Position numbers and translations under genes: made by a program
Shown: positions 26,733 to 37,300 of the stretch, in pieces
How positions within the stretch are numbered: the stretch's first letter is position 1
How the letters are laid out: each line of letters starts with the position of its first letter
Notes under the pieces: generated by a model
Told to the model about the DNA's origin: nothing
The model's input: the letters and a program-made list of their open reading frames with translations, nothing else
Databases searched by the model: none
Assembly (NCBI RefSeq): GCF_900172275.1
Contig: NZ_FWFT01000004.1
Span: 1 to 64,000 of the forward strand
Origin: Pseudooctadecabacter jejudonensis
Lineage (GTDB): Bacteria; Pseudomonadota; Alphaproteobacteria; Rhodobacterales; Rhodobacteraceae
DNA: 64,000 bases
Direction of reading: 5' to 3'

Positions 26733-28484
26733 ATGCCCCAGATTGACCGCCACGACACGGACATCCTGATCCTCGGCACCGGTGGCGCGGGCCTCTTTGC
26801 CGCCCTTCACGCCCAGCAAACCGCGCCCGACGGCACGCGCATCACCATCGCCGTCAAGGGCCTGATTGGCAAATGCGGCTGCACGCGCATGGTTCAGGGC
26901 GGCTACAACGTCGCCTTGGGCGGCGGCGACACGGTGGAACGGCATTTCATGGACACAATCCAGGGGGGCAAATGGTTGCCCAACCAGGACATGGCCTGGC
27001 GGCTGTGCGAAGAGGCCGTTGTCCGCATCCGTGAGCTTGAAAACGAGGTCGGCTGCTTTTTTGACCGCAATCCAGACGGCACGCTGCATCAAAAGGCCTT
27101 CGCCGGACAAACCGCCGACCGCACCGTCCACAAAGGCGATCTAACGGGCATCGAGATCATCAACCGTCTGATGGAAAAGGTGTTGGCGAGCGGCGTCGAG
27201 AAACTGCAAGAGCACCGCGCCATCGGCCTGATCCCCACCCGCGATGGCAGCGCGCTGGCGGGTGTTCTCATGATCGACATGCGCACGGGCACATTTCGAC
27301 TGGTGCGCGCCAAGACCGTCCTGATGGCCACGGGCGGCGGGCCGACCATGTACAAATACCACACGCCATCGGGGGACAAGACGATGGACGGCCTCGCCAT
27401 GGCGCTGCGCGCGGGGCTGCAGTTGCGCGATATGGAAATGGTGCAATTTCACCCCACGGGCCTTTTGGCGGGCGATCACACACGGATGACCGGCACGGTG
27501 CTGGAGGAAGGGTTGCGCGGCGCAGGCGGGCAGCTGATCAACCACGCGGGCCAGCGGTTCATGTTTGACTATGACCAGAAGGGAGAGCGGGCGACCCGCG
27601 ATGTGGTCAGCCGTGGCATCTATGCGGAGATGCGCAAGGCGAATGATCCTGAACAGGAAGGCGTGTTTATCTCCATGTCGCATCTGGGGCCCGAGTGGGT
27701 CGCAAAGAAGTTCAAAGGCATGGTCAAACGCTGTGCGGACAGCGGGTTTGATCTGGCCGCAGGTCAGGTCGAGGTCGTGCCGACGGCGCATTATTTCATG
27801 GGCGGCGTGGTGGTTGACGTCGACACCCGCACCGCAATGGAGGGCCTTTATGTGGCGGGCGAAGACGCCGGAGGGGCCCATGGATCCAACCGTCTGGGCG
27901 GCAATGGCGTGGCCAATTCAACCGTCTTTGGTGGCATCGCAGGGGACACCATGGGCCGCGATGTGGCGCGCATGGCCCTTCGCGATCCCGACGAAGAGGT
28001 ACTGGCCGCCGAAGTGGCCCGCGCCCTGCATCCGCTGACCCGCAAACCGGACCTGATCCAGCCCCTGCGCAAAGAGCTGCAAGACGTCATGTGGGATGAG
28101 GTGGGCGTGATGCGCACGAAGGCCGGAATGGAACGGGGGCTGACCGGCATTGCGCAGGTGTCGGATGCGTTGATGGACATCGGCGTGGATGACGGCGCTC
28201 TGGCGTTCAATCTGACATGGCATGACTGGTTGAACTTGCGGTCACTATGCGATGTGTCGCAGGTGATCACCCGTGCAGGGCTGGCCCGCGAAAATTCCCG
28301 CGGCGCCCATTTCCGTGAGGATTATCCGACCGACGGCGGGCTGGAGAACAGCGATTTCACGGTTGCGCAGATGCAGGGCGATACCGTGTCGGTGACCCGC
28401 GCGCCGGTTGAATTTACCATTGTGAAACCGGGCGAGACTGTGTTGCCCGACGGTGCCCCTGAAACACTGGTGGCCGTCCCATGA
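26733..28484 (+). CDS. Fumarate reductase/succinate dehydrogenase-like flavoprotein with Cys in place of the FAD-linking His
   Basis: This 583-residue flavoprotein has an N-terminal FAD fold (ILILGTGGAGLFAALHA) and conserved catalytic segments: QFHPTG, EEGLRGAGG, PTAHYFMGG and HGSNRLGGNG. These match the residues E. coli FrdA uses for proton transfer and dicarboxylate binding. In the region where FrdA and SdhA have RSHT, whose His carries covalent FAD, this protein reads CGCTRMVQGG, placing Cys50 at the His position. FAD is therefore probably held non-covalently. It is the last gene of the B-C-D-A operon and lies upstream of a class I fumarase pair. Its substrate is probably fumarate/succinate or a related dicarboxylate. 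Confidence 0.88.
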   Translation: MPQIDRHDTDILILGTGGAGLFAALHAQQTAPDGTRITIAVKGLIGKCGCTRMVQGGYNVALGGGDTVERHFMDTIQGGKWLPNQDMAWRLCEEAVVRIRELENEVGCFFDRNPDGTLHQKAFAGQTADRTVHKGDLTGIEIINRLMEKVLASGVEKLQEHRAIGLIPTRDGSALAGVLMIDMRTGTFRLVRAKTVLMATGGGPTMYKYHTPSGDKTMDGLAMALRAGLQLRDMEMVQFHPTGLLAGDHTRMTGTVLEEGLRGAGGQLINHAGQRFMFDYDQKGERATRDVVSRGIYAEMRKANDPEQEGVFISMSHLGPEWVAKKFKGMVKRCADSGFDLAAGQVEVVPTAHYFMGGVVVDVDTRTAMEGLYVAGEDAGGAHGSNRLGGNGVANSTVFGGIAGDTMGRDVARMALRDPDEEVLAAEVARALHPLTRKPDLIQPLRKELQDVMWDEVGVMRTKAGMERGLTGIAQVSDALMDIGVDDGALAFNLTWHDWLNLRSLCDVSQVITRAGLARENSRGAHFREDYPTDGGLENSDFTVAQMQGDTVSVTRAPVEFTIVKPGETVLPDGAPETLVAVP

Positions 28485-28514
28485 GGGATTGCGCCGACTG
28501 CGTCGTCGCGGTGG

Positions 28515-28578
28515 CTGGGGGCGCTGCCCCCCGCGCTTGCGCGCTCCCCCCGGAGTTTTTCTGGCCAGATGAAGGAGG
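28515..28578 (+). repeat. Dispersed two-hairpin intergenic repeat, copy A
   Basis: GGGGGC-GCT-GCCCCC (28517-28531), a second small hairpin GCGC-TT-GCGC, then CTCC-CCCC-GGAG-TTTTT and GGCCAGATGAAG. The last hairpin with its T-run could also act as a weak terminator between the flavoprotein and hydratase genes. Related copies lie at 45172-45285 and 48667-48733. Confidence 0.7.
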
Positions 28579-28584
28579 CCCCGT

Positions 28585-29556
28585 ATGATCCCTGCTGAGC
28601 TTATTCAATCCACGGCGCGCGTCTTGATGGACAAGGCAGCAATTGAAATCCCGCAGGATTATCTGGACGGTTTGCAGCGGGCCGCGGAGACCGAGGACGG
28701 TGATTTGTCGTCTTTCGTGTTGCGCGCGATGCTTGAGAATTATGAGGCCGCCAAAGAAGACCGCCGGGCCATGTGTGGAGACACCGGCGTGCCGCGTTGG
28801 TTTGTGAAACTGGGCAATGAGGCACAGGTGGAGGGCGGGATGGTCGCGCTTGAGGCCGCCTTGCGCCGCGCCACGGCTGAGGCCACCAACAGCGTGCCGC
28901 TCAGGCCCAATCGGGTGCATCCCTTGTGGCGCACGGACCATGACAACAATGTTGGCATCGGCGCGCCGGAGATCGAATACGGCTTTGAGCCGGCCACGCC
29001 TGAGTATGGCGGCGCCTGGATTGATCTGATCACCGTTCACAAGGGCGGGCTGTTTGGCACAGATTACCGCATGTTGTTCCCTTCGGATGGGATTGAGGGG
29101 ATCAAGCGGTTCTATCTTGATAGCCTGATGGCCTTTGGCAAACGCGGGCTGGCCTGTCAGCCCGCGATCATCGGGATTGGATTGGGCGGCAGCAAAGACA
29201 TCTGCATGACGCTGGGCAAGCGCGCGTCGACCTTGCGAATTGTGGGCAGCCGCAATTCCGACCCGAAAATTGCTCAGATGGAGGACGAATTCAAAGAGCT
29301 GGGCAATTCCATCGGCATGGGGGCCATGGGGTTTGTGGGCAAGAACATGGTGATCGATTGCAATATTGAGGTGGGCTATTGCCACACGGGCGGAATGCCC
29401 ATGTCGGTCCATGCGTTTTGTCTGTCGTCGCGCCGTGCTGTGGCGCGCATTCATGCCGATGGCCGCGTGGAACACCGCACCGATCCCGACTGGTTTACGC
29501 CCTACCAGCGGCGCGAGACCGTCGACTGGCCCGCGCACCAGGAGGCCGCAGAATGA
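28585..29556 (+). CDS. Class I fumarase / L(+)-tartrate dehydratase-type hydratase, alpha subunit
   Basis: The 323-residue product is the N-terminal (alpha) half of the class I fumarase family, which also contains tartrate dehydratase TtdA and mesaconase. Cys residues in AMCGDTG, GLACQPAIIG/KDICMTLG and YCHTGGMP fit the oxygen-labile [4Fe-4S] cluster ligands. With the beta subunit encoded 4 bp overlapping downstream, it would add or remove water from a dicarboxylate. The ribosome-binding site GAAGGAG is good. Whether the substrate is malate/fumarate, tartrate or citramalate/mesaconate cannot be told from sequence. Proximity to the FRD-like complex favours a fumarate-type product. Confidence 0.88.
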   Translation: MIPAELIQSTARVLMDKAAIEIPQDYLDGLQRAAETEDGDLSSFVLRAMLENYEAAKEDRRAMCGDTGVPRWFVKLGNEAQVEGGMVALEAALRRATAEATNSVPLRPNRVHPLWRTDHDNNVGIGAPEIEYGFEPATPEYGGAWIDLITVHKGGLFGTDYRMLFPSDGIEGIKRFYLDSLMAFGKRGLACQPAIIGIGLGGSKDICMTLGKRASTLRIVGSRNSDPKIAQMEDEFKELGNSIGMGAMGFVGKNMVIDCNIEVGYCHTGGMPMSVHAFCLSSRRAVARIHADGRVEHRTDPDWFTPYQRRETVDWPAHQEAAE

Positions 29557-30218
29557 GCATCCGCGAAGTCCGCCTGTCCACCACCCCCACCCCAGAGGCC
29601 ATCGCAGATCTGCGACTGGGCGACATCGTCTATCTGGACGGCCTGATGTACACCGCACGCGAAGGCGTCTACATGCGTGCGCTGGAGGACAAGGCCAACA
29701 TACCGATGGAATTGCCCAGCCAGTCGGCGGCGAATTTCCACTGCTCCCCCGCCGCGGCCATCCGCGAAGATGGCAGTTACGACATGGGGGCTGTGACGGC
29801 CACAGCCTCGTTCCGGTTTGCCAAGTGGTTGCCTGAATGGATGGCCAAAACCGGCGCAAAGTTGATCGTCGGCAAAGGCGGGATGACGTCAAAAGACTAC
29901 CGCGACTATTTCGTGCCCAATGGGGCGATTTACCTGACCACCGTGGGCTATGGCACGGGCGCCTTGTTGGGCCGCGGCGTTGAGCGCGTCGAGGCTGTCC
30001 ATTGGAACGAGGAACTGGGCTTGGCGCAGGCCATGTGGGTCCTCAAATGCAATAAGATGGGGCCGTTCATCGTCGCCTCGGATCTGCAGGGCAACTGTCT
30101 GTTCGAACGCGAGAACGCAAAGATCGCAGAAAACATCGCGCAGGCTTACGAAGGCACACGGCCCGCGACCCTGAAACGCTACGGCGAGACCGACGACCGC
30201 AGTGATGAGGTCATCTGA
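29553..30218 (+). CDS. Class I fumarase / tartrate dehydratase-type hydratase, beta subunit
   Basis: This 221-residue beta subunit has DLRLGDIVYLDGLMYTARE at the N-terminus, the substrate-binding GKGGMT region and the GAIYLTTVGYGTGAL segment typical of the family's C-terminal domain. The start ATG overlaps the alpha stop (29553-29556) behind GGAGG, indicating coupled translation and a heteromeric enzyme. Its last 40 bp overlap the 3' end of the convergent LysR gene. Confidence 0.88.
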   Translation: MSIREVRLSTTPTPEAIADLRLGDIVYLDGLMYTAREGVYMRALEDKANIPMELPSQSAANFHCSPAAAIREDGSYDMGAVTATASFRFAKWLPEWMAKTGAKLIVGKGGMTSKDYRDYFVPNGAIYLTTVGYGTGALLGRGVERVEAVHWNEELGLAQAMWVLKCNKMGPFIVASDLQGNCLFERENAKIAENIAQAYEGTRPATLKRYGETDDRSDEVI

Positions 30219-31090
30219 TCGCCAATCACCACCTGTTGAAGGGCCGCAAAGACTTCGTTCATTGCGGTCATTTTCAGATTGCCATCGCGGTAGACGAAGC
30301 CAACGATGCGGTGCGGCGCGCCCTCTCCGAGGCTGATTTCGCGCACCATGGGGGCCCCCACGGGGCGGACAGCCGGGGCCGGCACGACGGACACGCCCAG
30401 ATTGGCCTGCACCATGCTGGCAATCGCCTCAGGACTGTCGAGTTCCATCGTCTCAGCCACTTTGATCTGGCGTTCCAATATCCAGTTGTCGATCAATGTG
30501 CCCACAACGGCGTGGCGGTTGAACCGAATGTAGGGGCGTGACTTCAACAGATTGATCGGGTCGCGTTCGGTTTCCTGTCGCGATGTGATCAACTGCATGG
30601 CTTCCGTGGCCAAAGGGCGAAAGGTGACGCCAAGCGGCATCAATGCCGGTTTGGTCACGATTGCACCGTCCAGCGTGCCGCGTTCCACCTCGGTCATCAA
30701 TGCGCCCGTCAGGCCCGGTTTGATGCGCAAGCGGACATCGGGGTACTTGGTCTTGAAGACCGCCAGCGCCTGAGGGGTCAACCCCGTAAGCGTGGTGCGC
30801 AACGCGCCCAAGGATATCGTCCCTTTGACACCACCGTCCCCCAGAACCGACGGCACAAGATTGTCATAATCAGAGACAATGACCCGCGCTTTTTCAACCA
30901 GTGCCCGCGCCACAGGTGTCAAAACGGGACTGCGCCGTGATCGGTCAAAAAGGGTCAGATCCAAATCCGCTTCGAGCGTTTGCATTTGTTGGCTGACCGC
31001 CGCGTGGGTGACGTTGATGGTCTTCGCGGCAGCGCTGAACGTGCCCTCATCTGCAACGGCAATGAATGTACGCAACAATCGGATTGTCAT
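30179..31090 (-). CDS. LysR-family transcriptional regulator
   Basis: From ATG 31090 (GGGAGG ribosome-binding site) this 303-residue protein starts MTIRLLRTFIAVADEGTFSAAAKTINVTHAAVSQQM, a standard LysR helix-turn-helix, followed by the effector-binding domain. It ends 40 bp inside the convergent hydratase beta gene. It may regulate the 25336-30218 operon, given its position, although that promoter is more than 5 kb away. A 16-bp perfect palindrome lies about 100 bp upstream of its start. The effector is unknown. Confidence 0.88.
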   Translation of the reverse strand: MTIRLLRTFIAVADEGTFSAAAKTINVTHAAVSQQMQTLEADLDLTLFDRSRRSPVLTPVARALVEKARVIVSDYDNLVPSVLGDGGVKGTISLGALRTTLTGLTPQALAVFKTKYPDVRLRIKPGLTGALMTEVERGTLDGAIVTKPALMPLGVTFRPLATEAMQLITSRQETERDPINLLKSRPYIRFNRHAVVGTLIDNWILERQIKVAETMELDSPEAIASMVQANLGVSVVPAPAVRPVGAPMVREISLGEGAPHRIVGFVYRDGNLKMTAMNEVFAALQQVVIGDQMTSSLRSSVSP

Positions 31091-31190
31091 AATGCCTCCC
31101 ACACATTTCGTTTCAAACGCAGAAAAACTGATCTGGTTTCCCCACGCTTCTGCAAAAAACACTTTAAATTTTCATTACCGCGCAAATTGC

Positions 31191-31206
31191 TATGTCATAT
31201 GACATA
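31191..31206. promoter_or_regulatory. Perfect 16-bp palindrome upstream of the LysR gene
   Basis: TATGTCATATGACATA is self-complementary over all 16 bases. It sits in the 170-bp gap between the LysR start and the terminator of the giant gene, a likely operator site, possibly autoregulatory. Confidence 0.6.
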
Positions 31207-31261
31207 TCGGTTTTCAGGTAGCTTGTCGAAGGTCACGGGCAAGGGGTGCACCCGACAGCAA

Positions 31262-31293
31262 AACGCCGCCACCCCAGATGGGACGGCGGCGTT
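31262..31293 (-). terminator. Intrinsic terminator of the giant Ig-repeat gene
   Basis: On the minus strand AACGCCGCC pairs with GGCGGCGTT (9 bp) around a 14-base loop, with TTTTG at the 3' side. It lies about 50 bp after the stop codon at 31343. Confidence 0.8.
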
Positions 31294-31342
31294 AATCTTT
31301 ATGAACACATGTTAACGGATCACGTAATCCGACAAGGCGGTC

Positions 31343-34300
31343 CTAGAACTCAAGCTCATAGTAGACCTCGGCGCTACGACGTTCGGTGTCGCCTGTGCGT
31401 TGCACGTCAAGCGAGATGCCGTAACGTGACAAACCGTCGTCCGACACACCATCCAGCCCGACGGCCAGCCCGCCCCCACAGTTTTCACTGTCAACACGGG
31501 CATCCGTGTAACGACACACAAGGCTGGGTGCGATAGACAAGGTGTTCAAGGCACCGCCTGTCTCCAGCGGGATCAACACTTCCGGCGTCAAGCTCAGCTC
31601 AAGGATAGACACCGCCCCGAACTCTTGTTCGACGGATGAGGACAGGCCGAAAGCATCCGCCTGGAACCCGATCAGACCCAATTCGGTGCGGCCATAATCC
31701 AGCGATGCGTTGGGGCGGAATTCGATCCCCGACTCCATCATATAGCTGCCCGTAACCGAGGCCCCCGCGTAGTACGAGAACGCCCCATAGTCCCCATCGA
31801 GGGCCAGAACATCGTCTGCAAACTCGATGTCTGTCCACGTGTAGCCGACACCGCCATAGGCGTCTGCAAACACCGTAGCCGACAGCTGCGTCAGACCATA
31901 GACACCCGCAACAAGGCCCGCGCTGCTGCTGCTGCCCTCAAAGGTGCCATCAATGTCGCCCACATTCAGGCTGCCACCGTAGAAATAGCCCAAACGAGAG
32001 GTCTCAGACAGATCCTTTTCAAGGGTCACACGGCCCGACACCTGCATGTTGGTGCTGCCCGTATCATCCGCGACGATGTTGAACTGCCCTTGCGCGATCC
32101 GCAGCATGCCACTGTCCAGCATGCGCTGGCCATAGAACGTGCCACTGGTCGAAAACGCCTGCAATGACAGCTCGGCCGTGCCGGTCACATCAAAGGGCAC
32201 GTCCTGGGAGACATCGACCTGTTCGCCCGACATGAACCGCCCACGGGCACTGTTCATCATGCCCGCATTGGCGGCCATTTCGTTGTCCAGACGGCGCAAT
32301 GCCTCCTGTTGGACCACGTCGATGACCTCATCCTCGCGTTCGGCCAAAGCAACCTCGGGGCTGCCCGCCTGAACCTCAAACACCGTGGCCGCAGCTGTGA
32401 CGTTGCCCGCCGCATCCGCAACCGCGCCTGCTGGAAGTTCCACGCGCACCACAGCGCCGATCACAGGATCAACCTGCACCGTATAGCTGGCCCCGCTGCC
32501 TGCCAGATTGGACACCGACCCGTTCGTCACGGTCAGATCCTCAAGGGTCAGCCCCTCGATCGCCTCGCTTGCTGCAATGTTCAGGGTAAAGGCCTGCGTG
32601 ACGACATCATCAGCAGCATTCATGGTCACAACCGGCGCATCCGCATCAATCACGACGCTGATCGTGGTGGACGTCGAGCTGCCGTTGCCCGCCAAATCGG
32701 TCACAGCACCATTGGTCAATGTGATGTCCAAAGACCCTGAGCTGCGGATCGCGATAGGCACCGTCCATGTGACACCACCGTCTTCCGTAACAGGCGTGCC
32801 GATGACCGCACCGGGAATGACAATGTCACTGATGTCCAGACCGTCCACAGCCTCCGAGAAGGTGATTGTGATGTCGAACTCAGAGCCCAACGGGCCATCC
32901 GGCACCGTAATCACCGCCGTGGGCGGGGACACATCATTCGTCACCGTCACCGTGTTGGACGCTGTCGACAGCAAGCCCACCGCATCCGTGGCCGCACCTG
33001 CGGCGATGGATACGCTGACTTCGCCCGCGCCATCTGGGGTGATCAGCGCCCCATAGACGGATCCGCTGATGGCGATAAATTCGCTGGCCGCACCGTTTTG
33101 GACGGTGATGTCCGCTGCGGTGAAGTCGGTCACATCCTCACTGAACGTCACGAGAATGCCAAAGGCTGCGTTGGTCAACGCGCCGCCCAGATCCGGCGTC
33201 GTGATGACCACGCTTGGCTGTGTCACATCGGCTGTCTCTTCAAGACTTGTGGCCGCGCGGCTTGAATTGCCCAAGGCATCGGTCACTGCGCCCGCAGGCA
33301 AGGCAATGGTCACGTCACCATCAGCCGTCGGGGTAATCTCCACCGTAAAGGTGGTGTTGTCAGACGTGTTCAGCGTCCCGACATCCGCATCCGTCACAAG
33401 GTCCGATGCCTCAAACCCAACCACCGGTTCAGAGAACGTGACGGTCAGCGTAAAGGCCCCCGCATATGGACCAGCGGGTGCCGAAAGGGACGGCAACGGG
33501 CCAAGGTTGTCCATCGTGTAGGTCTGGTTCGTCGCAGGCGCCCCATTGGAGACGACATTTCCCGAATTGTCGACAGCTGTCGCCGTGTCAGACACGGTCA
33601 GGCCGATGACGCCATTGTGGTCCGCCAGCCCGTTCCCGGATACGGTGACGAAGTACCCGAAGGCTGACACAAAAGCGGCCTCTGTTGGCTGATCCGCTGT
33701 TTCTGCCTTCCCCAAACCCAAGGGTCCAAAACGCACGCCCGTCACGGCCCCTGCTCCGCCAGTTACCGCGAAATCGGCGGCTGTGACTTCACCCATGGGG
33801 CTGTCGAACACCACCTGGAAGAGAAGGCTGTCGACGTTCGTCACTTCGTTGTCCGGTGCCAACCGCGAAATAGACAGCGCCTGGGGTGCCGTGTTGTCGA
33901 GGGTGTAGGATTCGTTCAGGTCTGTGGCGGACACATTTGTTGGGCCATTGCCCGCAAGATCGGTCCAATTTGCGAGAATTCGCAACGTCGCGACGCCGTT
34001 GAAGTCGGCCAGGTTTCCGCCAGAAAACGTCACGTTGTAGACGCGTGCAGACACAGGTGTCACCGCAGCCGTTCCCGTCGCCCCGCCATTGATGCCAAAG
34101 GTCGTGGCATCAACCCCTTTGAGATCTTCGGAAAAGGTCACTTGCCACGTCAGCGTGTCCGCATTCGTAAAGCTGTTTGTGGGCGACAGCTTTGCAATGG
34201 ACGTCACCGTGGGTGCGGTGTTGTCCAACGTATAGGTCTCGTCTGTCTCAGGTTCCGATGTCGCCAAAAGGTTGCCTGCGGCGTCAACGGCACCTGTCGT

Positions 34301-37300
34301 GCTGGCGACGTTCAGTCCGACAACCCCGTCAAACGTGTCCAACCCATTGCCGGACACAACCACGATGAATCGCGAGTTCAGCACGGGTACGGCCATTGGC
34401 GGGAATGGTCCGCCCGTCGGAGGCCCGACCGGTCCGCATGGCCCAAGACCGGGACCACCATAGATATCGCTGCATGGCAGGCCGATCGGGAGACCTCCGC
34501 ACACCACATCCGCATGCGCTGTTGCACAAGGCGCCGTCACCGGAGCGATAGCCGCCTCAGGCACAGACCCTTCCATCCGGGAAGAAACAGGCGTCACCGA
34601 TGTCACAGTGCCCGCCGTGCCATTCACGGCAAAATCGCTGGTCGAAAGGTTCCGCACAGCTTCTGTAGTGGAGACCAAGAACGACAGGCTGTCCGCATTC
34701 GTCACCGCATCTTCTGGGATGGCTCTGACAATCGACGCAACGCGTGGTGTGCCTCGGTCCACCAGGAAGGACTGATTAAGGCCGGTGGGCTGTGTGTTGA
34801 AGACAAAATTGTCGCCGGTGACATCCGAAATCAGATAGGGCGCGCTCAATGAGATCGACACAAAGCCACTGTAGGTGGCCAGACTGCCCCCCGACACGGT
34901 CACCCGCAAACGATTGGGGTTTGAGGTCGCCGCGGCAACCACTGTCGCATCAGGCACTTCGGGGCTTGAGAACGAAGATGCCCCAAAGACCGGCGACAGA
35001 GGCTCATTAAACACCGCGTCGAACGCCAGGGTCGTCGCATTTGTCGCTTCGTCCTGAGGGTCTGCGCGCGTGATCGACAGCAGGATGGGCGCGTCATTGT
35101 CGAACGTATACGTTTCGTTACTCGACGTAGGCTCCACCGATTCCATGTCATTTCCGGCCACATCGGACAGGTTGGTCAAGTTCAACGACGCCGACAAAGT
35201 GCCGTTGAGCGTGTCAAGATTTGCACCGGACACCGTCACGTCGAAGGTTGAGCTGTTCACCTCCGCCACAGCAACGTCAACGGTCCCTCCCCCGAAGATG
35301 ACCACATCTGTCGCGTCAAAGCTGGCCAGCGCCTCTGAGAACGCCATGCGGAACGTCACGGGCCCGTCTGAGACCGTGCTTTGCGTCGGCGACTGCCGCG
35401 CAATCGTCAGCAAACGGGGCGCCGTGTTGTCGAACGTATAGCTTTCGGTATCAATCGATCCGTCCTGCGCAAAGGGGTTGCCCAACAGGTCCTTCAAATT
35501 GTTTGTGGGGGATACGCCCACAGTGACGTTGCCATTGTGCGTGTTCAGCCCGTTGCCAGAAACCGTCACAAAAACGTCTCCAGAAGATTGCCGCACAGCG
35601 GTGATCGCCCCCGCCCCACCGACAACTTGGAAATCGCTGATCTGCGGGTTGTCCACATCACCGCTGAACGACAGTTCAAATTCCACTGAATTTGCGTTGG
35701 TCAACTGGTCCTCGGGCGTCGACCGCGAAATGTCCGACAGGCTCGGGCCTGTGTTTTGCAATTCGTAGGTCTCTTTGGTGATAAACCGGGTCGCAGCGCG
35801 CAAGAAGTTGCCCGCCACATCTCTGGCGGTGGGCGCCGCGGCAAGGTCCAGGCCAATTCGCCCATCATGATCGACAAGATCAGCTCCACCAACGGTCACG
35901 ACATATATGTCGGCACCGCCGTAACTGACAACCGATGTGACGCTCCCCGCGCCGCCCGTGGTCACAAAATTGCTCGCAGTGAGGTTGGTTAGGTCCTCGC
36001 TAAAGGTCACGAGGAAATCGATGGTATCGGCATTGGTCAGCCCGCTGCCAGACGAGAACCGCGCAATCGACTTCGGTTCAGGCGCCCGGTTATCCAAAGT
36101 GAAGGCTTGGCTGTTGGCCGTAGATGGCCCGCCCGTTGACAGCAGATTGCCCAACGCATCCGCCGCACCGCGCGTGGCGCTGATCGACAGCCGGATGTCA
36201 CCGCTGGCGTCTTTCAGGGCGGCATCCGTAAAGGTCACATCATAAACGGTGGACGACACCATCGAGATGCTGGACGCAGACACCGGTAAATTGTTCACAA
36301 AGACAAAGAAATCAGACGCCTGCACGCCCACCAGCGCGTCATCAAACGTCGCGCGGAATGTCAGACTGTCGGCGTTGGTCGTAGCCTGTGATGGCGACTG
36401 CCGCGCCACGTTCGTCATGAACGGGCCGGTGTTGTCCAAGGTGTAGAGTTCGAACGTGGCAAAAAGGGTATCTGCCTTGTTTCCGGCCAGATCGGTCGGG
36501 GCAAAACCCAGAGCGGTCTGCAGTATCAACGTGCCCTGCGCGCTTGCCACAGCGGCCCCAGACGCGGTCACCGTCCAGACCGCCGGATTGGCTGTCTGTT
36601 CATAAGCCAAATTGGCCCCCGACGCCCCCGTCACTGTAAACGCACCAGCGGCCAGCCCAGTGACAGGTTCACTAAAGGTCGCCTTCCATTTCAAAGTGTC
36701 CGCGTTGGTCACCACAGTCGTCGGATCCAATCGCTCAACAGTCAACAGATCTGGGCGCACGGAATCGACCGTGGTCTTTGGGAATGTCGTCACCGCGGGG
36801 AGTGTCAGCGCAACGACGTTGCTCACCGCATCTTGCGGAAAGGCGCCATCCAGATCAATGGCTGTGATTTCAATCCCGTTTGCGTCCACGACCCCTGAGG
36901 GGACAGTTGCTGAAAACCGCAACCGTGTCGACGGGCCCGTAAAGCGGTTGTATGATGCTGTCGTGGTCGTGCCGCCGATATCAAGGGTAAGGGTCGGTCG
37001 CGCAGACGTTGGAAAGCCACCGTCTGTGATGGTTTCATCCACCTCCACGAAAATCTCGATCGTGTCATTAAGCTTGAACAGGCCCTCTTGCACAGTAAAC
37101 CCTGTGATCATTGGCGCAACACCGTCCACATTCACACCAGAAAAAACGGCGGAAATGGCGGACGTACTGGTCCGCGCATTTACGGCCACATCGCGAAACG
37201 TGGATCCAGATGTCCCCTCAAGGGCGATCCCGTCCGTATCCTCGTCGCCCGACTGCACCGTATACCGATAGGTAATCGCTGTCGTCCCTGCCCCGCTGAG

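Noticed and set aside
28414-29892. Long minus-strand frame opposite the hydratase genes
   Set aside because: The plus strand encodes both hydratase subunits with cluster cysteines and coupled starts; the antisense frame is a shadow.
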